Under the pieces are notes generated by a model. The model made no database searches. It was not told the DNA's origin and saw only the letters and a list, made by a program, of their open reading frames with translations. A stretch of 40,998 bases of DNA. Origin: Paracoccaceae bacterium (lineage in GTDB: Bacteria > Pseudomonadota > Alphaproteobacteria > Rhodobacterales > Rhodobacteraceae). The translations under genes were made by a program, and so were the position numbers. Below, piece by piece: positions 15,992 through 23,811 of this stretch. Each line of letters starts with the position of its first letter. Position 1 is the first letter of the stretch. Where the stretch lies: contig JAGXGW010000011.1 of NCBI GenBank assembly GCA_024636555.1, positions 1 to 40,998 of the forward strand, written 5' to 3'.

Positions 15992-17394
15992 CCGTGCAGC
16001 CCCGCAGCCTGTTCGACAAGCTCTGGTCCGCGCATGAAATCCTGCGCCGCGACGACGGCTCGTGCCTGCTGTGGGTGGACCGGCATCTGGTGCATGAAGG
16101 CTCGCACCACGCCTTTGCCAAGCTGGCGGATCGTGGCCTGCCTGTGGCCGAACCCGCTTTGACCATCGGCGTGGTCGATCACTATGCGCCGACGCGTGAC
16201 CGCGACCGGATCAACGATCCCGATATCGCGCGGATGATCCGCACGCTGGAGCAGAACACCACGCGTCACGGCATCCGCTGCTTCGGTCTGCGCGATCCGC
16301 GCCAAGGCATCGTGCATGTGATGGGGCCGGAACAGGGCCTGACCCTGCCGGGGCTGCTGATCAATTGCGGGGACAGCCATACCTCCACGCACGGAGCCTT
16401 TGGCGCGCTGGCCTTCGGGATCGGTGCGACCGAGGTGGCGCATGTGCTGGCGACGCAGACAATTTGGCAAAAGCGCCCCAAAACGATGCGAATCACGGTC
16501 AAAGGGCAGTTGGGGCCATCGGTCACCGCAAAGGATCTGGCGCTGTCGTGGATCGCCGAACTGGGCGCGGATGGCGCGCGCGGACATGCAATCGAATACG
16601 CAGGACCGGCGGTCGAGGCACTGAGCATGGAAGGCCGCATGACCCTGTGCAACCTCTCCATCGAGGGCGGCGCGCGCTGTGGCATGGTGGCCCCCGATGA
16701 CGTGACCTTCGCCTATGTCGAAGGCCGGCCTTTCGCGCCGACAGGTGCTGCATGGGACAGTGCGGTCGCGGACTGGCGCGCCCTTGCCAGTGACGCTGAC
16801 GCCATGTTCGACCGTGAGGTGACACTGGACGGCGCGGCGATTGCCCCCACCGTCACATGGGGCACCAGCCCGGAAGAAGCGCTGCCCATCACGGCCAACC
16901 TGCCCGATCCGGCCCAACTGCAAGGCGCGCGCGCCGATCAGGCCCGCGCCGCGATGGACTATATGGGCCTGACGCCCGGACAGCGGATCGAGGGCACGCA
17001 GGTGGATCAGGTCTTCATCGGCTCCTGCACCAATGGCCGGATCGAGGATCTGCGTCTGGCCGCCGCCGTGCTGTCGGGGCGCAAATCCAGGGTGCCAGGT
17101 CTGGTCTCGCCCGGCTCTGCGCTGGTCAAGCTACAGGCCGAACAGGAAGGGCTGGACCGGATCTTCATCGAGGCCGGTCTGGAATGGGTCGATGCAGGCT
17201 GTTCGATGTGTGTCGGCATGAACGGCGATCTGGTGGAGCCCGGCAAGCGCTGCGCCTCCTCGACCAACCGCAACTTCAAGGGACGGCAGGGGCGCGGCGC
17301 ACGCACGCATCTGATGAGCCCTGCCATGGCCGCCGCCGCTGCCGTGACCGGCACCCTGACGGATGTACGCCCGCTGCTGGACGGGAGGGTGTGA
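15988..17394 (+). CDS. Aconitase-family hydratase large subunit (LeuC-like)
   Basis: The 468-residue protein aligns over the length of 3-isopropylmalate dehydratase large subunits. The 4Fe-4S ligands are visible as Cys347 in GSCTNGR and Cys405/Cys408 in GCSMCVGMN. NCGDSHTSTHGAFG and the R-rich NRNFKGRQGRG are active-site segments. The start at 15988 overlaps the regulator stop. Its place between a GntR regulator and a TRAP transporter, opposite a lyase operon, argues for a catabolic hydratase (maleate, citraconate or dimethylmaleate type) rather than leucine synthesis. Genuine leuC is expected elsewhere in the genome. Confidence 0.85.
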   Translation: MTVQPRSLFDKLWSAHEILRRDDGSCLLWVDRHLVHEGSHHAFAKLADRGLPVAEPALTIGVVDHYAPTRDRDRINDPDIARMIRTLEQNTTRHGIRCFGLRDPRQGIVHVMGPEQGLTLPGLLINCGDSHTSTHGAFGALAFGIGATEVAHVLATQTIWQKRPKTMRITVKGQLGPSVTAKDLALSWIAELGADGARGHAIEYAGPAVEALSMEGRMTLCNLSIEGGARCGMVAPDDVTFAYVEGRPFAPTGAAWDSAVADWRALASDADAMFDREVTLDGAAIAPTVTWGTSPEEALPITANLPDPAQLQGARADQARAAMDYMGLTPGQRIEGTQVDQVFIGSCTNGRIEDLRLAAAVLSGRKSRVPGLVSPGSALVKLQAEQEGLDRIFIEAGLEWVDAGCSMCVGMNGDLVEPGKRCASSTNRNFKGRQGRGARTHLMSPAMAAAAAVTGTLTDVRPLLDGRV

Positions 17395-17396
17395 CC

Positions 17397-18026
17397 ATGG
17401 CGGGCTGGCACAGCATCGAAGGCCCCGCCGTGGCGTTGCCGCAAGACAATATCGACACCGACCAGTTGATCCCCGCGCGATTCATGTCGGTGCCGCGCAA
17501 GGATGGATACGGCCCCTATCTGTTGCATGACCTGCGCTTTGACAGCATGGGCGCTCCGCGCGACGGGATGCCCCTGAACGCGCATCCCGAGGCGCAGATC
17601 CTTGTGACCCGCCGCAACTTCGGCTCCGGCTCCTCGCGCGAGGCGGCGGTCTATGCGCTGGCCGATTTCGGTATCCGCGCGGTACTGGCCCCGAGCTTCG
17701 GGGATATCTTCGCCTCCAACGCCGTCAACAACGGCCTGCTGCCCGCGCGCCTGCCCGAGGCGCGGATCGAGGTACTGCTCGATCTTCTGGCTGAGAATCC
17801 GCAGGTCATGCGCGTGGATTTGCAAGACAGCGTGATCCGCATCGGAAACGAGGTGATCCCCTTCGAGCTTGACCCGGTCTGGCGGCTGAAGCTGCTCAAC
17901 GGCTGGGACGATATCGACATGACCGCCAGCCACGGCTCCGCCATTGCCGCCTTCCGTGCGGAACGAGCGCAAAGCGCACCCTATGCGCTGCTGAAGGACC
18001 AACCGAACGACCCGCGCAACCCTTGA
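17397..18026 (+). CDS. Aconitase-family hydratase small subunit (LeuD-like)
   Basis: The 209-residue swivel subunit partners the preceding gene, starting two bases after its stop. DNIDTDQLIPARFM near the N-terminus and RRNFGSGSSREAAVYAL are the family hallmarks; the serine-rich GSGSSRE loop binds the substrate carboxylate. The SREAA variant differs from the SREHAPWAL usual in leucine-pathway LeuD, which supports a different substrate. The C-terminal LLNGWDDIDMT is also LeuD-like. Together the two subunits should add or remove water from a dicarboxylate. Confidence 0.84.
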   Translation: MAGWHSIEGPAVALPQDNIDTDQLIPARFMSVPRKDGYGPYLLHDLRFDSMGAPRDGMPLNAHPEAQILVTRRNFGSGSSREAAVYALADFGIRAVLAPSFGDIFASNAVNNGLLPARLPEARIEVLLDLLAENPQVMRVDLQDSVIRIGNEVIPFELDPVWRLKLLNGWDDIDMTASHGSAIAAFRAERAQSAPYALLKDQPNDPRNP

Positions 18027-18049
18027 CGGATGCGTGGTTTTAAACCGGG

Positions 18050-18065
18050 TGCCCCGTCCGGGGCA
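18050..18065 (+). other. Short GC hairpin before the TRAP genes
   Basis: TGCCCC and GGGGCA pair around GTCC in the 86-base gap between the LeuD-like and dctP genes. It has no T-run, so it looks more like a processing or partial-attenuation element that could set a different expression level for the binding protein than for the enzymes. GGAGAG follows as the dctP ribosome binding site. Confidence 0.35.
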
Positions 18066-18112
18066 TCTTCAACAGGGCGGGGGCCACACCCCCGGACATA
18101 GGAGAGAAAACA

Positions 18113-19126
18113 ATGAAAATGACACTTGCCGGCGGCATCCTCGCCGGATCGACCCTGATCGTTACGGCTGCGGCGGCACAGGAGACGCTGACCGCAGTGC
18201 ATGCTTTCCCCGGCACGCTGATCTACACCCAGTCGTTTCTGGAATTCGTGGACAAGGTCAATGCCGCAGGCGAAGGCGTCGTGCAGATCGAAGTGCGCGG
18301 CGGCCCCGAGGCCATCGGCATGTTCCAGCAGGCCGATGCCGTGCGCGACGGGATCGTGGACATGGTCTACACGCCCGGCAGCTTTTACGGCGGCTCGCTG
18401 CCCGAGAAGGATGCGCTTGTCGCGTCGAACCTGACGGCCGTCGAGGCGCGCGAGAATGGCGGCATCGCCATGATCGACGAGATCCATCAGGAGAAGATGG
18501 GGGTCAAATACCTCGGCTGGTTCGACAGCGGTGTCAGCTATAACCTGTGGATGAAGAACGAGCCGAAACTCGATGCCGATGGCAATCTCGACATTTCGGG
18601 CATCAAGCTGCGCGGCAACGCGGTCTATAACGCGTTCTTCACCGAATATCTGGGCGCGCAGGTCATCGATCTGCCCACGACCGAAGTCTACGCAGGATTG
18701 GAGCGTGGCGTCGTCGATGCGACCGGCTGGACCCAGATCGGCCTGATCGATCTGAAGTGGAACGAGTTTTTGAACTACCGGGTCGAGCCGAACTTCTTCT
18801 CGACCGATCTGGGTGTCATCGTAAACCTCGAGAAATGGGACAGCCTGTCCGACGAGACAAAAACGATCCTGCAAGATGTTGCCATCGAACACGAGAAAGC
18901 CTCGGTCGCGGCGCTGCGCGTCAAGCGGGACGAGGATTTCGCGGCATTGGAAGAGGGCGGCATGAAAGTTGTCGAGCTGCAAGGCGAGGCGCGCGCCAAC
19001 TATCTGGCAGCGGCCCGTGAAAAGACATGGGAGCGGATGAAGGGCCTGATGGCCGAGCATCCGATGGGTGATGGCCAGTACGATACGCTGATCAGCCTGT
19101 TCTACGATCCCGCGCTGGACGAATAA
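18113..19126 (+). CDS. dctP: TRAP transporter solute-binding protein
   Basis: The 337-residue protein begins with a Sec signal peptide (MKMTLAGGILAGSTLIV, cleavage after about residue 22 in TAAAAQ) and belongs to the DctP family of periplasmic binding proteins. LRGNAVYNAFFTEYLGAQ and TTEVYAGLERGVVDATGW are the conserved central segment around the carboxylate-binding arginine (the R of LRG). An organic-acid ligand is therefore expected. It is followed by the small and large membrane subunits and preceded by the LeuCD-like genes, so the ligand is probably the pathway substrate. GGAGAG lies upstream of the ATG. Confidence 0.92.
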   Translation: MKMTLAGGILAGSTLIVTAAAAQETLTAVHAFPGTLIYTQSFLEFVDKVNAAGEGVVQIEVRGGPEAIGMFQQADAVRDGIVDMVYTPGSFYGGSLPEKDALVASNLTAVEARENGGIAMIDEIHQEKMGVKYLGWFDSGVSYNLWMKNEPKLDADGNLDISGIKLRGNAVYNAFFTEYLGAQVIDLPTTEVYAGLERGVVDATGWTQIGLIDLKWNEFLNYRVEPNFFSTDLGVIVNLEKWDSLSDETKTILQDVAIEHEKASVAALRVKRDEDFAALEEGGMKVVELQGEARANYLAAAREKTWERMKGLMAEHPMGDGQYDTLISLFYDPALDE

Positions 19127-19227
19127 GATCATCAGGGCGCGGTCCGGCAACGGGCCGCGCTGCCTGCAGGGGGGCCGCAACGGCACCTCGAAATTCCTGT
19201 CCCGCAATCCGCAACCTCCGAGGCCGC

Positions 19228-19734
19228 ATGCCGTTTGTCATCCGCACCTATACCGCGCTTCTTTACGGCATGGCTTTCATCGCGGCGGCCATGCTGGTCT
19301 GGCTGATGATCGCGGTCATCCTGTCCGTGGGCATGCGAAACCTTGGCTTGCAGCCTTGGGCCTGGCTGTTCACCTCCACCGAATATGCGCTTCTTTACAT
19401 GACGATGCTGGGCGCACCGTGGCTCGTGCGGGAGAAGGGCCATGTCCATATCGAACTGGTCACGGCTGTGCTGCCTCCGGCCTTGCGGCGTATCGTCAGT
19501 CGCGGCGTCGCATTGGCCTGCGTCTTGGTCAGCCTTGTTCTGGCGTGGAAAGGCTTTGACCTTCTCCAGACCAACATCGCGCGCAATGATTACGATGTGC
19601 GCGCCTATTAATTTCCGCGCTGGATCCTGACCCTTTCATTCCCGATCTGTTTCGGGCTGATGGCGGTCGAGTTTTCGCGCTTTGTCTTCGGGGAAGAGCT
19701 GATGCATTCCGGTGAAGCGGGGATCCACGAGTAA
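19228..19734 (+). pseudogene. dctQ: TRAP transporter small permease interrupted by in-frame TAA
   Basis: The full frame would encode 168 residues with four membrane helices, the normal DctQ size. It begins MPFVIRTYTALLYGM and contains YALLYMTMLGAPWLVREKGH, the typical DctQ signature. At 19609-19611 the frame reads GCC TAT TAA TTT CCG, a stop where a tyrosine-like codon is expected. After it the same frame continues without shift as FPRWILTLSFPICFGLM, the missing fourth helix, to a second TAA at 19732-19734. That TAA overlaps the dctM ATG, so the original coupling is intact. A translated product would be 127 residues. One base change explains it; a sequencing error is possible. Confidence 0.8.
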
Positions 19735-21038
19735 TGGAATGGTATGAAGCACTTGGCCTGTTGCTGGGGTCGATCCTTGTTCTGATGGCCATTGGCATGC
19801 CGGTGGCGCTGGCTTTTCTGGCGGCCAATATCGTGGGCGCATGGGTATTCATGGGTGGCGAGCGCGGTATCGCGCAGTTGCTCAACAACGGCTTCGGCTC
19901 GCTGACAAGTTTCGCATTGGTGCCGATCCCGCTGTTTTTGCTGATGGGCGAGATCTTCTTTCACACCGGCCTTGGCGGGCGGATGTTCAACGCCATCGAC
20001 AAGCTGTTGGGCAAATTGCCGGGGCGTCTGTCCTATGTCACCGTGCTGGGCGGGACGGGGTTTTCCACCTTGTCCGGCTCGTCGATGGGCTCTACCGCGC
20101 TGCTCGGCTCGTTGATGGTGCCCGAGATGAACCGGCGCGGGTACAAGAAGCATATGTCCATCGGGCCGATCCTCGGCACCGGTGGTCTGGCGATCATCAT
20201 CCCGCCCTCGGCCTTGGCGGTGCTGCTGGCGACACTGGCGCGGATAGATGTGGGCAAGCTGCTGATCGCGGGGATCATCCCCGGCCTGATCCTTGCCGGC
20301 TTCTATCTGGCGACGATCTTCGTGCAGACCAAGATCGACCCTGACGCCGCCCCGCCCTACGAGGTGGAGCCGATGACGCTTGCGGAAAAACTCACGCTGT
20401 TCCTGCGCGACGTGGTGCCGATGGTGGGTGTCATGGTTGTGATCGTGGCCATGATGGTGGGCGGGATCGTCACCCCCTCCGAGGCGGCGGCTTTCGGTGC
20501 GCTGGGCGTGCTGCTTCTGGCCATCGCGTTCCGCTGCCTGACGTGGGAGGCGATGAAAAGCTCGGTAATCGGCGCGCTGCGTGTGACACTGATGGCCTAT
20601 CTGATCGTTTTCGGCTCTGCCACTTTCAGCCAGCTTCTGGCCTTTTCTGGTGCCTCCAGCGGGCTGATCCGCTGGGCGACGGGGTTCGAACTGGACCCGA
20701 TCGCGATGCTGCTCGTGATGTTCGGGGTGCTGTTGCTGCTGGGCATGTTCATGGAACAGATCAGCATGATGCTGCTGACCGTGCCGATCTTCTTCCCGTT
20801 GGCGGCAAGCCTCGGCTTCGATCCGATCTGGTTCGCGCTGATCATGCTGCTGGCGCTGGAGATCAGCTTTACCACGCCGCCTTTCGGCCTGCTTTTGTTC
20901 GTGATGAAGGGTGTGGCCCCGCCGGACACCACGATGCGCGATATCTACATGTCCGCGATCCCGTTCATCCTGTGCTCGCTGGTGCTGGTGCTGTTGCTGA
21001 TCCTCTTTCCCGCCATCGCACTGTGGCTGCCGGGCTAG
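19734..21038 (+). CDS. dctM: TRAP transporter large permease
   Basis: The 434-residue polytopic protein is the ion-coupled channel subunit of the TRAP transporter. GTGGLAIIIPPSALAVLLAT, TLSGSSMGSTALLGSLMVPE and LLGMFMEQISMMLLTVPIF are conserved DctM segments. It is full length with about 12 hydrophobic helices. Its ATG overlaps the terminal stop of the dctQ frame. Because dctQ has a nonsense codon, this subunit may be produced without a functional partner. Confidence 0.92.
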   Translation: MEWYEALGLLLGSILVLMAIGMPVALAFLAANIVGAWVFMGGERGIAQLLNNGFGSLTSFALVPIPLFLLMGEIFFHTGLGGRMFNAIDKLLGKLPGRLSYVTVLGGTGFSTLSGSSMGSTALLGSLMVPEMNRRGYKKHMSIGPILGTGGLAIIIPPSALAVLLATLARIDVGKLLIAGIIPGLILAGFYLATIFVQTKIDPDAAPPYEVEPMTLAEKLTLFLRDVVPMVGVMVVIVAMMVGGIVTPSEAAAFGALGVLLLAIAFRCLTWEAMKSSVIGALRVTLMAYLIVFGSATFSQLLAFSGASSGLIRWATGFELDPIAMLLVMFGVLLLLGMFMEQISMMLLTVPIFFPLAASLGFDPIWFALIMLLALEISFTTPPFGLLLFVMKGVAPPDTTMRDIYMSAIPFILCSLVLVLLLILFPAIALWLPG

Positions 21039-21062
21039 GGGTTTCAGGGGCCACGGCCCACG

Positions 21063-21812
21063 TCACGCCAGAACCGACATTTTGACCAGCATCCAGACAG
21101 CCATGGCAATCATCATCAGGTTCTCGGTCAAGGAGACAAAGCCAAGCGGCACGTTGCTGTCGCCGCCGACGCAGGCGCATTTCAGTTCGCGCTTGTCGAT
21201 ATAGACGGCCTTGAAAACAGAGACGGCACCGATCGTTCCGATGAAAAGCGCCACCGGAATCGCCAGCCACAACAGCGCGCCCGCAATCATCAGGATACCG
21301 GCCAGCCCTTCCGCGAAAGGATAAATATAGCCGTAGCGCACCCAGCGCTGTGCGAGCAGGTCGTAATTCAGGAACATGGTCGAGAAGCTCTCGATATCTT
21401 TCAGCTTCTGCAAGGCAAGAAGGCACATGGAAAAGGCGATGAACCACTCCGCGGCCAAAATTGTGACGATCTGCCCTGACGCTACCCAGCTGGCTGCCAG
21501 CGCCATCGCAGCCGCCATCGCGAACAGGGCGACCACGGGGGTATAGGTCGTCTCGTCCGCGTCCGGAACCGCTTTGCCGAAATGCGCCAGCAGATCCTCG
21601 TAGCCGCCGATCCGCTCGCCGTCGATGAAAGCCTGCGGCGTCGTGGAGACATCGTGCTCGTCCTTGAACGATTCCGTCTCGTCGCGGCTCGTCAGGTGAT
21701 GATCCTCGACCTCGAACCCCTGCCGCTTCAGCAGATCAAGCGATTTCAGGCCATAGGGACAGGTGTGCTCTGTCATGACCATCCGGTAAAGGGATGCGGT
21801 TTTTGCACTCAT
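21063..21812 (-). CDS. Glutaredoxin-MauE/DoxX fusion membrane protein
   Basis: The 249-residue protein has an N-terminal glutaredoxin-like domain (about 1-85) with TCPYGLKSLDLLKRQG, TTPQAFIDGERIGGYEDL (cis-Pro and glutathione-site pattern), then a MauE-type four-helix membrane domain. The second domain ends with LKCACVGGDSNVPLGFVSL, whose CxC pair is typical of MauE. The redox motif is CPYG, so it is monothiol. Inference: transfer of thiol redox state between cytoplasm and membrane or periplasm. It overlaps the small acidic protein gene by 4 bases and converges on dctM. Confidence 0.82.
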   Translation of the reverse strand: MSAKTASLYRMVMTEHTCPYGLKSLDLLKRQGFEVEDHHLTSRDETESFKDEHDVSTTPQAFIDGERIGGYEDLLAHFGKAVPDADETTYTPVVALFAMAAAMALAASWVASGQIVTILAAEWFIAFSMCLLALQKLKDIESFSTMFLNYDLLAQRWVRYGYIYPFAEGLAGILMIAGALLWLAIPVALFIGTIGAVSVFKAVYIDKRELKCACVGGDSNVPLGFVSLTENLMMIAMAVWMLVKMSVLA

Positions 21813-22075
21813 TGTTGCTCGGTGCCACCGATGCGCGTTGCAGCAGGCGTTTTGGTGCCCGGATCGCTGTTCTCGTAGGGTCTGCCGGTATCCGGATCAA
21901 TCGCATCCGCGCCGCCCTCGTCGTCATCCAGTTCTGTCACGACATCTGGATCGGTTGGCTGGATGGCCGTTCCGTCAACCTCGTCGATTGGCAAGGCGTC
22001 ATCCACGGGATCGGGCCGGGAATCAGGCCGGTCGGTGCTGGTGGCGGGGCGGGGGCTGTTCTTGCTCGAAGGCAT
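21809..22075 (-). CDS. Small acidic, probably disordered protein
   Basis: This 88-residue protein of unknown function is rich in Asp, Pro, Thr and Gly (for example PDVVTELDDDEGGADAID) with no hydrophobic segment or recognisable domain. It is supported by an AGGAAG ribosome binding site four bases before the ATG, by a 4-base overlap with the glutaredoxin-MauE gene, and by a GGAAC-N17-GGTT element upstream. It is probably co-transcribed with that gene. I do not recognise a family; it is not similar in length or pattern to NepR anti-sigma factors. Confidence 0.65.
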   Translation of the reverse strand: MPSSKNSPRPATSTDRPDSRPDPVDDALPIDEVDGTAIQPTDPDVVTELDDDEGGADAIDPDTGRPYENSDPGTKTPAATRIGGTEQQ

Positions 22076-22127
22076 GGGCTTCCTAACGTGTTAATGTTGG
22101 GCAGGGTGTCGTCTGCCGTCCCAATTA

Positions 22128-22153
22128 AACCCATTTGTCTGTCTTAAGGTTCC
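22128..22153 (-). promoter_or_regulatory. GGAAC-N17-GGTT promoter-like element (acidic protein/Grx-MauE unit)
   Basis: Read on the minus strand, GGAAC (22153-22149), 17 bases, then GGTT (22131-22128), about 53 bases before the start at 22075. This differs by one base in the -10 from the EcfG consensus GGAAC-N16/17-CGTT. It faces away from the sigma-gene promoter on the other strand. Confidence 0.5.
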
Positions 22154-22279
22154 ATAAGGGCGCAAAACCCTGAGATCGGCTTACCTGAAACGTCAACGAA
22201 GCGGGCCTTCCCGTGGCGCAGGACGGTCGAGCCACATGTACATAGCGAAGAGGTTTTTGCCAAAATTGTGGCAGGGTGG

Positions 22280-22305
22280 GGAACTGTAATCAACCCAAGG
22301 GCGTT
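22280..22305 (+). promoter_or_regulatory. GGAAC-N17-CGTT promoter of the ECF sigma gene (autoregulation)
   Basis: GGAAC at 22280-22284, a 17-base spacer and CGTT at 22302-22305 match the known EcfG (ECF15-type) promoter consensus exactly. The element ends 37 bases before the sigma-factor ATG, suggesting autoregulation. Confidence 0.65.
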
Positions 22306-22342
22306 TTGATCGTGATTAACACTAGCCCGAGAGAGCGTCGCA

Positions 22343-22909
22343 ATGCCCGAAAGGTGCACAACCCAATCTCCCGAAAACGATCAGACTGAAGGGAGCAAGG
22401 GCCTCTACAAGGAAGAGGAGGACTGCGACGAGGTCCTCAAGCATATTCCGGCCCTGCGCGCCTATTCCCGCAGTCTTGCCGGACAGCGAGACGATGCAGA
22501 CGATCTGGTGCAGACCACGCTGATGAAGGCCATTGCAAGCATTTCACGGTATGAACCGGGCACCAATATGCGGGCCTGGATGTTCACCATCATGCGAAAT
22601 ACCTTTCTCACCGACATCCGTAAACAGGCGCGCGAGCGCCCGGCGTCGGTCGATTGCGCCTCCACCATGCCTGTCTCCGCGCCCGTGCACGACCAGCACA
22701 TCGCCGGAGAGCGGCTGCGCGAAGCAATCGAACGCCTGCCGCAGCATTACCGTGAGATATTGCTGCTGGTGGTGGTGATCGGCGAAAGCTACGAGGACGC
22801 CGCGCGGATTTGCGACTGCGCGATCGGCACCGTGAAAAGCCGCGTGAACCGCGCGCGCGCTTTGCTGATCAAGGACCTTGGCAGCGACGACTTTCTCGAC
22901 TTTTACTGA
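22343..22909 (+). CDS. ECF RNA polymerase sigma factor, EcfG-like
   Basis: The 188-residue protein has sigma region 2 (about 35-98; SLAGQRDDADDLVQTTLMKA and RAWMFTIMRNTFLTDIRKQA) and region 4 (about 120-175; LPQHYREILLLVVVIGESYE and IGTVKSRVNRAR). It lacks regions 1.1 and 3, so it is an ECF sigma factor. Region 2 and the RYEPGTNMRAW linker look like the general-stress EcfG group. The perfect GGAAC-N17-CGTT upstream, and similar elements before neighbouring stress genes, support that. No nepR or phyR lies in this window, so its control is unknown. Confidence 0.88.
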   Translation: MPERCTTQSPENDQTEGSKGLYKEEEDCDEVLKHIPALRAYSRSLAGQRDDADDLVQTTLMKAIASISRYEPGTNMRAWMFTIMRNTFLTDIRKQARERPASVDCASTMPVSAPVHDQHIAGERLREAIERLPQHYREILLLVVVIGESYEDAARICDCAIGTVKSRVNRARALLIKDLGSDDFLDFY

Positions 22910-23178
22910 CAGAAAACAGAACTCTACACGAACCGTAAGAAGTTGCGGCGACGTCACAGAGAAGGGAGCGGGTCACATGACGCCGCCGCTAAGTGCAGCG
23001 ATGAGAAGGGGATACCACCGCTGGAAATGCCTGCGGGTTTCAGACATTCCGCCAAGCTAACTGGCGGGGCAGCCGGTTGTTCCCGGAAAATCGAATGTGC
23101 TTCCGAAATCTGCCAAAAATGCAACGCAATGCCGGCATCGCAGTGCCAGGGGCTGACGTCGCCGTGATGTCGCAGACC

Positions 23179-23481
23179 TCAAAGTTTACGCAGATAGGCC
23201 CATGACACATAGCCCTTCAGGCTGCGCGCCCGGTCCATCGAGACACGGCACCAACGGGTGCCGCCGGTTTGCTGGCAGCTTTGCACCTGCAAAACCGTTC
23301 CGTTCGGAAGGCCCACGATGACGATATAGCCGATCCCGGGACCCGCACGCATTTTCAGCATGTCATCACCCTGCACACCCGTCACCTCGTATCGCCCCAA
23401 AGAGGCGGCAGCAACCGGGTCGGCGCTGCCCACAGCTCCGAGAACCATTGCTGCCATCGCGCCAAGCACGTTCTTGCGCAT
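23179..23481 (-). CDS. Secreted bacterial SH3-domain protein
   Basis: From the ATG at 23481 (AGGTG six bases upstream) the product has 100 residues. Residues 1-27 form a signal peptide (MRKNVLGAMAAMVLGAVG, cleavage near VAAA). The rest is a bacterial SH3 domain with DMLKMRAGPGIGYIVIVGLP and GYVSWAYLRKL, plus two cysteines (QSCQQTGGTRWC) that could form a disulfide. Such domains bind cell wall or act as periplasmic adaptors. It lies between the sigma gene and the P450 and has no GGAAC element in front. Confidence 0.75.
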   Translation of the reverse strand: MRKNVLGAMAAMVLGAVGSADPVAAASLGRYEVTGVQGDDMLKMRAGPGIGYIVIVGLPNGTVLQVQSCQQTGGTRWCRVSMDRARSLKGYVSWAYLRKL

Positions 23482-23811
23482 CGTTTTCACCTGTTGTTTG
23501 TTTCTTGCCTCGCTCACATCGTAGTCCGTGCGCTGGTTGAGCGAAATAGCCCTGCGATCGTCAGGGACGATTTTTCCCGCCCTATGTGGTGAAAGATGTG
23601 CGCGCCGTGGTTTTGGCTGTGGTGGTTTTGGCGGTGTTTGGCGGCAAGCCGGAATACAAAAAATCCCACCGATTTTCCGGATACGCCTGATGCCAAGGCT
23701 GATGAGGCGCCAATATTGAATTTAACTCTTGAATAGAGCAAGGCGACAGCGCAATAAATACAAGCATGAGAAGATTTTTAAAATAAATACCCTTTGGTTG
23801 AGGTTGTGGCA

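Noticed and set aside
15988-18026. Assignment as leucine-biosynthesis leuCD
   Set aside because: All iron-sulfur ligands fit, but the co-transcribed regulator, TRAP transporter and divergent lyase operon, and the SREAA variant in the small subunit, argue for a catabolic paralogue. The gene symbols were therefore left empty.
22943-23167. Open frame of 74 codons after the sigma factor, possibly an anti-sigma factor
   Set aside because: No ribosome binding site, no similarity in length or composition to NepR or zinc-binding anti-sigma factors, and an erratic amino-acid make-up.
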